A stretch of DNA of 64,000 nt, taken from the NCBI RefSeq assembly GCF_024462775.1, contig NZ_JANGCE010000002.1, positions 186,001-250,000 on the forward strand, in the 5' to 3' direction. This document shows positions 17,705 to 26,014 of this stretch, piece by piece. The DNA is from Butyricicoccus faecihominis (GTDB lineage Bacteria; Bacillota; Clostridia; Oscillospirales; Butyricicoccaceae). The position numbers were made by a program, and so were the translations under genes. Position 1 is the stretch's first letter. Every line of letters starts with the position of its first letter. The notes under the pieces are model-generated. The model saw nothing but the letters and a program-made list of their open reading frames with translations. It did no database searches and was not told the origin of the DNA.

Positions 17705-18883
17705 TTACTCCTCGTAAGCCCAGCCAGTGTACAGCTCTACGCCGCGCTTCTTGATCTGACCGCCGATGACGTTGCGCTGGATCTCGGAGGTACCCTCCCA
17801 GATGCGGTCAACGCGCTGGTCGCGCCACAGACGCTCGACAGCGTTCTCACGCATGTAGCCGCGGCCGCCAAGGATCTGAACAGCCTTATCGGTTACGTGG
17901 TTAACCATTTCAGAGCACCACAGCTTGATGGCGGATGCACGGGCATGCTTCAGCTTGCGGTCCATATCGCCGGAAATCTCCCAGCATACGCGGTACAGCA
18001 GGCTCTTAGCGGCCATGATCTCCATGGTCATGTCAACCAGCATGTGCTCGATTACCTGATAGTCGCGGATCACGCGATCGCCCTGAACGCGGTTGGCCGC
18101 AAAGTCGTTGGCTTCCTTCAGCACGCGCTCCGCGCCGCCTACACAGCGAGCCGCAATGCCCAGACGAGCTTCTACGAACCAGTCCTTGGTCATGTTGAAG
18201 CCTTCGCCGATGCCCTTCAGGATCTTGGATTCGTCAACAACGACGTCCTCGAACAGGAATTCGGGGTGTTTGAACGCGAAGTGATGCGTAAACTCGGGGG
18301 TGCGCTTAACGCTTACGCCCGGCGCGTCCTTCTCAACGAAGAATACGGTGGCCTTGTTTGCATCGCCGTCGATGTGGGTATGTACCAGCAAGAAGTCGGC
18401 AATATTACCAACGGTTACGTACCACTTTTCGCCGTTGATCTTGTAGCCGCCGTCGCACTTAACAGCAGTGGTCTGGCACATGGTCGGGTCGGAACCGGCG
18501 TCAGCTTCCGTGATGGCGTATGCATCGCGGCGCTTGCACTGGTTACTGGGGATCAGGTACTCGTCGATCTGCTCCTTGGTGCCGAACTTCATCGGGAAGG
18601 ACGGCTGCGGAACCGCATCCCAGATCGCGCCGGTGGACATGCCGAACTGCTCGCTGCAGAGCATCTGCTCGAACAACGTCATGCCCTGACCGCCGTGCTC
18701 CTTGGAATGGTTGGTGGCGTTGAAGCCCCACTCCATAACCTGCTCCGTGATATATTTGTGCGTTTCGGGAGAGATGCCGTTATTCTCCTCGCACTCCATC
18801 TCGTACGGGAACAGTACCTGCTCGGTAAATTCTCTTGCCTTCTCCTGAAGTGCGCGATGCTCCTTGCTCAGTTTGAAATCCAT
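17705..18883 (-). CDS. Acyl-CoA dehydrogenase family flavoprotein
   Basis: A 392-residue flavoprotein with the FAD-binding segment AITEADAGSDPT and catalytic-base region RVDRIWEGTSEIQRN, placing the general base at about Glu363. The ATG at 18881-18883 is chosen since AAAGGAAG lies 8 bases before it; an earlier in-frame ATG has no RBS. It is the first gene of a six-gene operon that includes two CoA-transferases, a ferredoxin, a thioesterase and a BCCT carrier. Members of this fold normally desaturate acyl-CoAs, but some catalyse other chemistry, such as gamma-butyrobetainyl-CoA cleavage to trimethylamine in gut anaerobes. Which applies here is open. Confidence 0.9.
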   Translation of the reverse strand: MDFKLSKEHRALQEKAREFTEQVLFPYEMECEENNGISPETHKYITEQVMEWGFNATNHSKEHGGQGMTLFEQMLCSEQFGMSTGAIWDAVPQPSFPMKFGTKEQIDEYLIPSNQCKRRDAYAITEADAGSDPTMCQTTAVKCDGGYKINGEKWYVTVGNIADFLLVHTHIDGDANKATVFFVEKDAPGVSVKRTPEFTHHFAFKHPEFLFEDVVVDESKILKGIGEGFNMTKDWFVEARLGIAARCVGGAERVLKEANDFAANRVQGDRVIRDYQVIEHMLVDMTMEIMAAKSLLYRVCWEISGDMDRKLKHARASAIKLWCSEMVNHVTDKAVQILGGRGYMRENAVERLWRDQRVDRIWEGTSEIQRNVIGGQIKKRGVELYTGWAYEE

Positions 18884-18930
18884 ACTAACGCTTCCTTTCA
18901 TAAAAAGAGATTTTAGTTAGACCGATGTCG

Positions 18931-18975
18931 GTTTGTCTGTTATTTGTTTGTCTGTTCTCGGTTTGTCCGGCATCG
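18931..18975. promoter_or_regulatory. Three 15-bp direct repeats in the operon leader (putative operator)
   Basis: GTTTGTC recurs at 18931, 18946 and 18961, an exact 15-base period. The array is framed by an inverted pair, CCGATGTCGG and CCGGCATCGG (18922-18931 and 18967-18976). It lies just downstream of the predicted transcription start, a position suited to repression. The divergent MarR protein is the obvious candidate ligand, by inference. Confidence 0.6.
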
Positions 18976-18991
18976 GATAATTTATGGTTTT

Positions 18992-19019
18992 ATTATATGT
19001 CATCTGCCCAAAAAGTCAA
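18992..19019 (-). promoter_or_regulatory. Sigma-70 promoter of the acyl-CoA dehydrogenase operon
   Basis: On the minus strand TTGACT (19014-19019) and TATAAT (18992-18997) are 16 bases apart. This gives a leader of about 100 bases that contains the 15-bp repeats. The 394 bases between the divergent genes hold only these signals and the MarR promoter. Confidence 0.75.
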
Positions 19020-19213
19020 TAGCATTCTCTTCATTTTTGTTCGATTTGTATGTTTCCACAGAAAAGCCCGTCCAACTTTGTGCAGTACGAGGAATCCGAA
19101 CTGCCGTGGGCATAATTGACGGACCGCCGTCATACCGGGCGCGTGCTACGTCCCCTTTTGTTTCTTAAAGCAGAATGATTGTGTGATTTTATGTCATTTG
19201 GCATATAAAACCA

Positions 19214-19243
19214 TTGACGCGCAGGCTGTATATGGCATATAAT
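19214..19243 (+). promoter_or_regulatory. Sigma-70 promoter of the MarR gene
   Basis: TTGACG (19214-19219) and TATAAT (19238-19243) with 18-base spacing. The sequence GGCATATAA occurs both just upstream (about 19200) and across the -10 box, and may be an autoregulatory site. Confidence 0.7.
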
Positions 19244-19283
19244 ATATAGAATTATAATTGTATGGACTAAGGGGGAAATGACC

Positions 19284-19727
19284 ATGCAACATCAGTTCAA
19301 TGAACTATTTGACCGTTATTATAAAAGTTGGCGCGGGATAGAGTCTGCGTATGATAAAATCGCAGCCAACCATGGCGTCACCTCAAATATCATGAATATT
19401 CTCACGCTGCTCTATAAGCAGCGCGCGCCCATGACACAGAATGAACTGAGCAAGGAACTTAACCTATCCAGACAGACCGTGACAAGCGTGGTAGACAGTC
19501 TGGAGGCGCGCGGTCTGGTCACGCGCAGCATAGCCGAGGGCGACCGGCGCAGCCGTGTGATCAGCTTAACCGAGCAGGGACGGGCGTCCGGCCGCGAGAT
19601 GGGCCGTGCGATGCGCCGCATCGAGTTATCCGCGTTTGAGGCGCTTTCCGGTGAGGACCAAATCGCCTTTGTGGACAATATGGAAAAGCTGTGGCACGGC
19701 TTGGCTCACGCCTTGGGGGAAGAATAA
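19284..19727 (+). CDS. MarR-family transcriptional regulator
   Basis: A winged-helix regulator of about 147 residues. The recognition helix region NELSKELNLSRQTVTSVVDSLEARGLV is followed by the wing EGDRRSRVISLT with the conserved Asp-Arg-Arg. The ATG at 19284 is 8 bases from GGGGG; an ATG at 19278 is only 2-3 bases from it and less likely. It is divergent from the acyl-CoA dehydrogenase operon and probably represses it until a pathway compound, often a phenolic or acyl-CoA ligand in this family, binds. Confidence 0.9.
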   Translation: MQHQFNELFDRYYKSWRGIESAYDKIAANHGVTSNIMNILTLLYKQRAPMTQNELSKELNLSRQTVTSVVDSLEARGLVTRSIAEGDRRSRVISLTEQGRASGREMGRAMRRIELSAFEALSGEDQIAFVDNMEKLWHGLAHALGEE

Positions 19728-19764
19728 AAAACAGCAGGGATTATACCCCCCTGAAAAGCAAAAG

Positions 19765-19797
19765 AATCGGCGGCTCGTTTTATACGGGCCGCCGATT
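19765..19797. terminator. Bidirectional hairpin between the MarR and hydratase genes
   Basis: A 10-bp stem AATCGGCGGC with its complement, between two convergent genes. The T-run is interrupted (TTTCTGTTTCTG), so efficiency is uncertain. Confidence 0.7.
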
Positions 19798-19849
19798 TCT
19801 GTTTCTGCGTTCCATATTTGTTTTTATCCCAAGCGGGACCGCCTCTCTC

Positions 19850-20692
19850 CTATTCGATCCGCGCGGTGCAGAAGTTGAGGACCGCGTCGCCGGTCGTCAG
19901 GTCGATCAGCCGGAACACGATTTGCCGGTCATCCATCTTCCAGATCTGCGTCTGCACCGGGCGGTTAGGCTCCAGCGCCGAGGTAAAGCGAACGGACAGA
20001 GAACAGATCGCCTCCGGCCGCCCCGGGCAGACCGCCTTGATCAGCGCGCGGCAGGCATAGCCGGCCGTACACATCCCCATGAGGATAGGCCGGTCGAAAC
20101 CGCCAAGAGCGGCAAAGTCCGGATCGATATGCAGGATATTCGGATCGTTATCAATGCGGTAAAGCGCCGCCTGATTCGGGCCGATATGGTCGTCCACCAC
20201 GAAGTCGGGCGCGCGTTTGGGATACTCCACCGTCACATTGGGCGGCTTTTTGCCACCGAAACCACCGGTGGACATATCGATATCCTTGGTCAGCAATGTG
20301 AACGCCTTGTCTCCCTGTTCGTCAAACGCTTCGGCTTGAATGAACGCCAAACTGCCGCGCCCTAAGCCACGGTCATAAATATCCAGCAGCTCAACAGAAT
20401 AGCCGATCCTGCCTTCGATGTTGGTGATCGGCTTGTGATATTCGATCTCAAAACCGTAGTGCAGCGTATCGGGCAGGCTCTGTCCGTATTCGTAGGCATC
20501 GGTAAACGTCTTAAAACCGAGGATCGCCGCCCAATAGGTGGGAATGATCTTCATATTTTTCTCGTATACATATTCCAGCTCGCCATCGACATTCGCACCG
20601 ACACTGAGCGCGTAAAGAGCCAGCTTGCGCCAATCGTAGCGCAGCTCCATCGGCGCGCTTTTCCGGCCGATTACTTCAAATTTCAGCGCCAC
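19850..20692 (-). CDS. MaoC-type (R)-enoyl-CoA hydratase, double hot-dog
   Basis: A 280-residue protein of the hydratase-2 type. The catalytic segment DPNILHIDPDFAALGGFDRPILMG carries the conserved Asp/His pair of (R)-specific enoyl-CoA hydratases. The N-terminal half (YDWRKLALYALSVGA) is the usual non-catalytic hot dog. The GTG at 20690-20692 is chosen because AAAGGGG lies 10 bases upstream and the promoter's -10 box lies only about 40 bases before it, ruling out longer starts. It probably hydrates the enoyl-CoA made by the nearby acyl-CoA dehydrogenase, though it is transcribed separately and could also dehydrate hydroxyacyl-CoAs. Confidence 0.86.
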   Translation of the reverse strand: MALKFEVIGRKSAPMELRYDWRKLALYALSVGANVDGELEYVYEKNMKIIPTYWAAILGFKTFTDAYEYGQSLPDTLHYGFEIEYHKPITNIEGRIGYSVELLDIYDRGLGRGSLAFIQAEAFDEQGDKAFTLLTKDIDMSTGGFGGKKPPNVTVEYPKRAPDFVVDDHIGPNQAALYRIDNDPNILHIDPDFAALGGFDRPILMGMCTAGYACRALIKAVCPGRPEAICSLSVRFTSALEPNRPVQTQIWKMDDRQIVFRLIDLTTGDAVLNFCTARIE

Positions 20693-20729
20693 CCTGACCG
20701 TTCGCCCCTTTCGTTTGCATTGTTTTTCC

Positions 20730-20759
20730 ATTATATCACAGGCGCCGGACTGATTGCAA
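20730..20759 (-). promoter_or_regulatory. Promoter of the MaoC hydratase gene
   Basis: Minus-strand TTGCAA (20754-20759) and TATAAT (20730-20735) with 18-base spacing. The predicted start lies about 30 bases before the GTG codon. Confidence 0.65.
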
Positions 20760-20832
20760 GCAGCAGCGGTTTTGCTTTCATGCACTTCATTCCTGCACGT
20801 GAAACCGCCAGCCGCCCCCTGATCTTTCACGG

Positions 20833-20976
20833 TTACCATTGCATGGCGTATTGCGCATAGGTATCCGCGTTAATTTCTTCCAACGCCACACCGTCCATTT
20901 GTTTAAAAAGCGTACTGATTACTTTGCTGACGCTCCACGGCGGTTTTACTTTTTGCATTACCAAGCCGTTCTGCAT
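20833..20976 (-). CDS. Small 47-residue ORF coupled to the phosphoesterase-NTPase-HD gene
   Basis: The ORF starts 8 bases after the stop of the 1207-residue gene. Its ribosome site GGAGTGA includes that gene's last codons, which suggests translational coupling. The product is MQNGLVMQKVKPPWSV... ending in AQYAMQW, with no recognised family, signal peptide or membrane helix. It could be a small partner or inhibitor of the large protein, or a remnant of a longer gene. The evidence is position and RBS only. Confidence 0.45.
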   Translation of the reverse strand: MQNGLVMQKVKPPWSVSKVISTLFKQMDGVALEEINADTYAQYAMQW

Positions 20977-20984
20977 ATAGAATA

Positions 20985-23900
20985 TCACTCCAACTCAAAC
21001 TTTTGCAGCGGTACATCATACTCTTGCGCGGTTTCTGTAAACGCCCTATTGTTCGCGATGATAACGTTAAATATTTTCTTTCCCTCATCGGTACGGATCG
21101 TGTTGACCGCCTTCCAAAAGTCTAAAAAGCGTGCCCGGGTCAAATGCAATTCTCTTTTATGCAAAAGCGTGAGCAGCTTATAAAGCATTTGCAGTTTATC
21201 GATATCTTTTGCTATTTTTATATTATAATCCGTGATCGTTTGATCATCCCAGCTAAACCATAGCTTCAGATATTCCGTCAAATCTGCTACATCGCGGTGC
21301 GTGCCAGATAAGAACACCTTCTCGCAGTAATTGCTTTCCAGCTCTTTCATCCCCTCATATTGCACGCAGCATGGCGGGTAATCGCCCGTATAGGCCTCGC
21401 CCATATCATGTATCAGCAGCATATTGAGAATTTTTTGCTTATCATAATCACTATGGGTATAGCTTTTGCTTGGCAGGAACAGCAATCCGATCAAATACGC
21501 TTCAAACACATGCTCGAGCGTGGTTTCATGCTGCTCGCCGTTCTGAACGATTCGTAAATAATCCGCTTTGCTTAAGCTGTCTTGTTTATCCGGGATGCAC
21601 CAGCCAGTCTTTTTTACCCGTTCCAACTGAGACAATTCTTCCAAAAGCGCACCGGGATCAAAGAGATCGTCCGGACGCAGAGCATCCCCCGAACGCATTC
21701 TTTCTTTACACGTTTCAAAAGCAGTCTTTTGATGAATAAGATACTGGATAAAAAGTTCCTTCCTGTTCGTTTTTTGAAACCGTCTGACATAGATATCGAT
21801 TATTTCAATCAGTGATGATAAAATATTAATTGCCATAGGGTCGTCATATGTATTATATTTACTGTTGTAAAAAAAGGAACGGATTTTCTTTTCGCTGTTT
21901 TTTCTCAGTGCAAGGGGCGAATCAATACGAACCTGCACCAGATCGCATAGGGTGAAAAGTTCCAGCCGCAGCAAGGGATAGTGCTTATTTGCACCGATCC
22001 GCGTTTTCAAACGGCTCGCTAAAAGATGATACGTATTGTAAATATCAAACCCTTCGTATACGACATCCTCTCTGATCGAAATGTCTTCCGCCTTCCGATC
22101 GCCGTAAAATTGCAGGTAAAAATCGCGATTGACCTTTCTCTCCCATTTATCGGACAGCAACCGGTCGATGTACGCGTCAATCATTTCATCTTGGTTGTTA
22201 GAATTTGCAATTCTGCTTAAACAGATCGACCGCTTCGCAACAGAAAACTCATAAAAATCCGCACTTGCAATCGTTCCTGCTTGCGCCAGCTGATCCAAAC
22301 TTTGTTCCTGCTCTGCCAAAAGTTGAAGAATTGTATCGTTATCTCCCCGCGTGCGGCCCAGCAGGTGCGAAATCGTTGATTTCCCAGTATACGATAGCTT
22401 GTCATATTGTAACTGCGCAAACGAGATCATTTCCGCATGCAGATTCAATTTGTCTACAAAGCCCCGGATATAAGAACAAATTTCGTGTCCATATAGCTGA
22501 TCCAGACCTGAATGTGGCGATATTTCCGTGATGGCTTTCACGTTTTGCGCGCTAAGTACATAGTTCGCTGCAAGCAAATACCTTGCAATCAGCTTTTGGG
22601 TTCGGATTACTTCAAAATCCTGATTGCTGATCTGCTTGACATGCTCACGGATCCAAGTATAATTCTTTTGCGGTTTCCCCATGTACAGGTGATAGCTCAT
22701 TTCTGCCGCTTTTGCTATATTGGCGTTCCCCAGTTTAGATCTAACAAAGTCATCTAACATATCAAAGAAGGTGTGTGTATTTCGCTTGCACAGGTATTCT
22801 CCAAAAACAACCAGTATGTTCAGGTCGATCTCTAGAATCTGCATTCTATTGATATTTTCCATGATACAGTCATACGTATCGTCTTCATAGCTGTTCAAAT
22901 CGCAAAACGCCCTGATAAAGTTTTCATATTTGATCGTAGAATTGACCTTATGTGTTCGGATCCGGTTGAAATAAATTAAATATTCGGCATCGCGCGCGAT
23001 TTGCTGCGGCGTAAACTCAAGATTGAGATCCTCATCCGTATCGATCCCATAAATAAAGTGTGCATATGGCTGAAACTCTTTGCTATTGATCGTTTGGTCG
23101 ATCATTTTCTCAATGCGTGCGTTATGATAAAATACATGCTGGCTCAGTCCATCTATCATGCAGCACGGCCGGCAGTTGTATTTCTTCGACAGATCTAGTC
23201 CCCGTCTGAGTATATCTTCTACCTTCCGTTTTATTTTATTGACATAGGCTGCCGAATCCTTATTCTCATTCTGTCGGGAATGCGTATGAATAATCTCTTC
23301 CAGATTGATATAGATCGGCAAAAAATCAAAGGTACCGCTGCCAAACTTATAAAGCAAATTTAAATAGGTGATTGACATAAAAAGGCTTTTCCCTAGTCTG
23401 GCTTCGCCCCTTAATGTTACGCTTACCCGTTTTTCAGATTTCTGGATCAATTGTGATAGTGTATTGATCAAACCATCCTTCGCACTGATTACGTTGCCTG
23501 CCATGCCCGCTTGCGGCTGCTGCAGGGTTGCAAAGGAACGGAAAAGAATGTCGATCAATCTCCATTCTGGTCCGGAACGAACCGCCTCAAAGCTCTTGAC
23601 CCGTTCCGCCAGATTGTGCACCTCTTTTGTACCGAACAAATACCGTAACGCTTGCCGTTTGAGCGACGATTCACTCAGCTCCAAAATCCGCTCGATGTCA
23701 TTGAGAGAACCGACAATTTGCCATTTCTCATCCTTGTACACGATCGTACGGTGATAATACTGATTGGTATCGCTGAATTGGTGCAAGCCGCATGTGATAT
23801 GGTCGCTATCCAAGGGCGCGCCGACAATATAGTCATAATTATGCGCGCTATCCGTATGCTTATCGCCATATAGCTGCAAACCGAACAGTGTTTCTATTTG

Positions 23901-24608
23901 GTCAAGAACAGCGGTGTATTCGTTTTCCGGGTAGGTCAACAAGGCGTGCTCACAATAATCCGTTCTCGGCGCATGAGCCACCAATACATTGTGCTGCTTG
24001 CTTAAATTGTTTTTCGTTTTAATCAACGCATCTTTGTTTTTCTCTATGTTTTTTTCAATCGAATCGCAATCCACGCAAAGCTTCTGCGTACCTTTATCAA
24101 TCCAATGGCTGTTTAGAACCAGAAAATTAATTCCTTCAATTTTCCTGAAATGTGTTTCATAGGTGTTTTTCTTCATGATCATTTTATCAATGAACCGGCT
24201 GATCAAGGAAAATCTCCTATCGCCATATTCCACATTATGCAATTCGCAAACCACCTTGTTATTTCCGGCAGCGAACATATTGACATCATGATTACCGCAG
24301 CATATGATCATTCTGTTATTCGCAATATCAAGTTCCCGCATCAGATAGGCAAAGTACTTTTCGGCCAATGCAAAGGCTGTGCTGGCTTCCTTTTCCCATA
24401 GCGCCGCCTTTTCTTCCGCCGAAGAGGATTCTGGAATACGCCGTCCGATACATTTGCTATCAATTACATCCCCGTTATATACCAAAATAATATTCGATAG
24501 GTTGAGCCCCTTGATAAAATCCACCATTGTGCAAAAAACAACATTGTCCTCCGGCTCCCCCATTGTCGCTTTGATATGAAAATCTGACAGCTGAAGGATC
24601 GTTTTCAT
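20985..24608 (-). CDS. Tripartite protein: calcineurin-like phosphoesterase, P-loop NTPase, HD phosphohydrolase
   Basis: A 1207-residue protein. Residues 1-290 form a calcineurin-like metallophosphoesterase with all five metal motifs: D9-x-H11, G46-D47, GNHD at 105-108, His212 and GDKH at 248-251. A P-loop NTPase follows, with Walker A GEARLGKS at 401-408 and a Walker-B-like CCMIDG at about 482-487, in the style of STAND/NACHT signalling ATPases. A long helical region runs to about 1000. The C-terminus is an HD domain of the YfbR/HDDC2 type: His1033, HDMGE at 1067-1071, GD at 1075 and KDIDKL ending near 1139. The gene is visibly AT-richer than its neighbours and borders tRNA-Pro, suggesting transfer. 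AAAGGTGAT precedes the ATG. A sensor-effector role in phage defence is inference. Confidence 0.85.
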   Translation of the reverse strand: MKTILQLSDFHIKATMGEPEDNVVFCTMVDFIKGLNLSNIILVYNGDVIDSKCIGRRIPESSSAEEKAALWEKEASTAFALAEKYFAYLMRELDIANNRMIICCGNHDVNMFAAGNNKVVCELHNVEYGDRRFSLISRFIDKMIMKKNTYETHFRKIEGINFLVLNSHWIDKGTQKLCVDCDSIEKNIEKNKDALIKTKNNLSKQHNVLVAHAPRTDYCEHALLTYPENEYTAVLDQIETLFGLQLYGDKHTDSAHNYDYIVGAPLDSDHITCGLHQFSDTNQYYHRTIVYKDEKWQIVGSLNDIERILELSESSLKRQALRYLFGTKEVHNLAERVKSFEAVRSGPEWRLIDILFRSFATLQQPQAGMAGNVISAKDGLINTLSQLIQKSEKRVSVTLRGEARLGKSLFMSITYLNLLYKFGSGTFDFLPIYINLEEIIHTHSRQNENKDSAAYVNKIKRKVEDILRRGLDLSKKYNCRPCCMIDGLSQHVFYHNARIEKMIDQTINSKEFQPYAHFIYGIDTDEDLNLEFTPQQIARDAEYLIYFNRIRTHKVNSTIKYENFIRAFCDLNSYEDDTYDCIMENINRMQILEIDLNILVVFGEYLCKRNTHTFFDMLDDFVRSKLGNANIAKAAEMSYHLYMGKPQKNYTWIREHVKQISNQDFEVIRTQKLIARYLLAANYVLSAQNVKAITEISPHSGLDQLYGHEICSYIRGFVDKLNLHAEMISFAQLQYDKLSYTGKSTISHLLGRTRGDNDTILQLLAEQEQSLDQLAQAGTIASADFYEFSVAKRSICLSRIANSNNQDEMIDAYIDRLLSDKWERKVNRDFYLQFYGDRKAEDISIREDVVYEGFDIYNTYHLLASRLKTRIGANKHYPLLRLELFTLCDLVQVRIDSPLALRKNSEKKIRSFFYNSKYNTYDDPMAINILSSLIEIIDIYVRRFQKTNRKELFIQYLIHQKTAFETCKERMRSGDALRPDDLFDPGALLEELSQLERVKKTGWCIPDKQDSLSKADYLRIVQNGEQHETTLEHVFEAYLIGLLFLPSKSYTHSDYDKQKILNMLLIHDMGEAYTGDYPPCCVQYEGMKELESNYCEKVFLSGTHRDVADLTEYLKLWFSWDDQTITDYNIKIAKDIDKLQMLYKLLTLLHKRELHLTRARFLDFWKAVNTIRTDEGKKIFNVIIANNRAFTETAQEYDVPLQKFELE

Positions 24609-24969
24609 AGTATCACCTTTTACCTATTCCGTTCATTTGTAGCTTCAGTCAGTACAGTACTCAGTAACAGCAGGCGGCAGGCTGCTGATCGTTGCTCGCA
24701 GAGTATTGCATAGGAGTTTACGGCAAATTGGATTCGTCATAACGACCACACTCCCCTTGCCGCCGCCCACTTGTTTTGTATATATTATATCATACTATTT
24801 CAGAATTTCCACCTTATCCTTGGTCATTTTGGGACATTTTAGAAGTTTTGTTTGTTTTGAATATCAAAGCAAATAACGCGGAACAGTCTATTACGAGTGT
24901 AGTCGAAGTCGGTGCATAAGAGAGGCCACTTATATCGTCGCATCTAAAAAGTTTATAAAAATCGCAAAA
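24609..24969. other. Upstream region of the tripartite gene, AT-rich
   Basis: No gene is seen here. A minus-strand TATAAT lies in the run at about 24780-24795, some 170 bases before the start codon, but no good -35 accompanies it. The leader between them contains GC-rich fold-back sequence (about 24668-24690, GCAGGCGGCAGGCTGCTG) and a short TCGT-TATG-ACGA dyad near 24736. The part from 24830 to 24960 shows nothing recognisable. Confidence 0.4.
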
Positions 24970-25010
24970 AGACCGCCCAACACATCATTTCTAACGTGTT
25001 GGGCGGTCTA
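24970..25010 (-). terminator. Terminator of tRNA-Pro
   Basis: A 15-bp stem (AGACCGCCCAACACG and its complement, one mismatch near the loop), followed on the minus strand by TTTTTG, seven bases after the tRNA CCA end. Confidence 0.85.
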
Positions 25011-25016
25011 AAAATA

Positions 25017-25093
25017 TGGTCGAGGTGACAGGATTTGAACCTGCGGCCTCTTCGTCCCGAACGAAGCGCTCTACCAAGCTGAGCCACACCTCG
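25017..25093 (-). tRNA. tRNA-Pro (anticodon CGG)
   Basis: Full cloverleaf on the minus strand: acceptor CGAGGTG with CACCTCG, D-stem GCTC/GAGC, anticodon stem CTTCG/CGAAG around loop TTCGGGA (anticodon CGG), T-arm GCAGG-TTCAAAT-CCTGT, discriminator A and an encoded CCA at 25017-25019. No repeat of its 3' end was found nearby that would mark an integration site. Confidence 0.95.
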
Positions 25094-25180
25094 ATTATGC
25101 TGTCTTTTTCCTGTGACAGCTTTATTATTATATCGAATTTATGAGGTGTTGTCAACTATTTCTTCACTCAATTTTTAATT

Positions 25181-25996
25181 TTATATATGGGAGATCAGCG
25201 CGAGGATGAACGAACGGAACACGGGGCCGCGCGCGGCGGCGATTTCGTTTACCTCCGCGCCGGATAACGGCTGCATCAGAACGCCGGAAGCCATATTGGT
25301 GATCATCGCCACGGCGGCAACCGGCAGGCCGCAATGCGCGGCGGCGATCGCCTCGTACACGGTCGACATGCCGACGGCATCCGCGCCGAGCGCGCGGAAC
25401 GCGCGAATTTCGGCGGGCGTTTCAAACTGCGGGCCGTTCACACCGCAATAAACACCGTGGCGCAGCGCAATACCGCAATCCGCGGCAGCCTGATTGGCCA
25501 GTTCACGCAGAGCGGGCGCATAGGCAAACGTCATATCCGGAAAGCGCGTACCCAGCGCCGCATCGTTTGGACCGGTGAGCGGGCTCTTGCCGGTCATATT
25601 GATATGATCCTCGATCAGCATCAGGTCGCCGACCGAAAAGTCCGTATTGATACCGCCCGACGCATTGGTCAGCACCAGCGCGCGCACGCCGAGCGCCTGC
25701 ATGACATAAACCGGAAAAGCGATGTCCGCGGGCTCGTAACCCTCATAGCCGTGCAGGCGCCCCTGCATGCACAAAACGGTTTTGCCCGCCAGCTTGCCGC
25801 AAACGAACCGGCCCACGTGGTCGGGCGCGGTAGAGGTTTTAAAGTGTGGAATCTCCCCATAGGGCACAAAGACCGCGTCCCCAATCTCATCGGCGATCGG
25901 GCCCAGCCCGGAGCCGAGCACTAGACCGATTTCCGGCTTTTGCGATAGCCGCTTCGCGACGGCTTCCGCCGCCTGCCGTACCTGCTGATGATCCAT
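25181..25996 (-). CDS. punA: Purine-nucleoside phosphorylase, trimeric type I
   Basis: A 271-residue enzyme that splits inosine or guanosine with phosphate in purine salvage. Family marks are GLVLGSGLGPIAD for phosphate binding, MQGRLHGYEGY, TNASGGI, and the C-terminal ITNMASG. The purine/ribose region reads GMSTVYEA where most relatives have GMSTVPE. AAGGAGA precedes the ATG. It lies 18 bases after the deaminase gene and is probably co-transcribed, linking adenosine-type deamination to nucleoside cleavage. Confidence 0.93.
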   Translation of the reverse strand: MDHQQVRQAAEAVAKRLSQKPEIGLVLGSGLGPIADEIGDAVFVPYGEIPHFKTSTAPDHVGRFVCGKLAGKTVLCMQGRLHGYEGYEPADIAFPVYVMQALGVRALVLTNASGGINTDFSVGDLMLIEDHINMTGKSPLTGPNDAALGTRFPDMTFAYAPALRELANQAAADCGIALRHGVYCGVNGPQFETPAEIRAFRALGADAVGMSTVYEAIAAAHCGLPVAAVAMITNMASGVLMQPLSGAEVNEIAAARGPVFRSFILALISHI

Positions 25997-26014
25997 GAGC
26001 GTCTCCTTCCCTTT

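Noticed and set aside
18884-19277. Riboswitch in the acyl-CoA dehydrogenase leader
   Set aside because: The leader holds short direct repeats and no recognisable aptamer core or terminator-antiterminator pair.
24609-25093. tRNA-Pro as an integration site for the AT-rich gene
   Set aside because: The tRNA is complete and no repeat of its 3' end was found near 20830 or elsewhere; no integrase gene is present.
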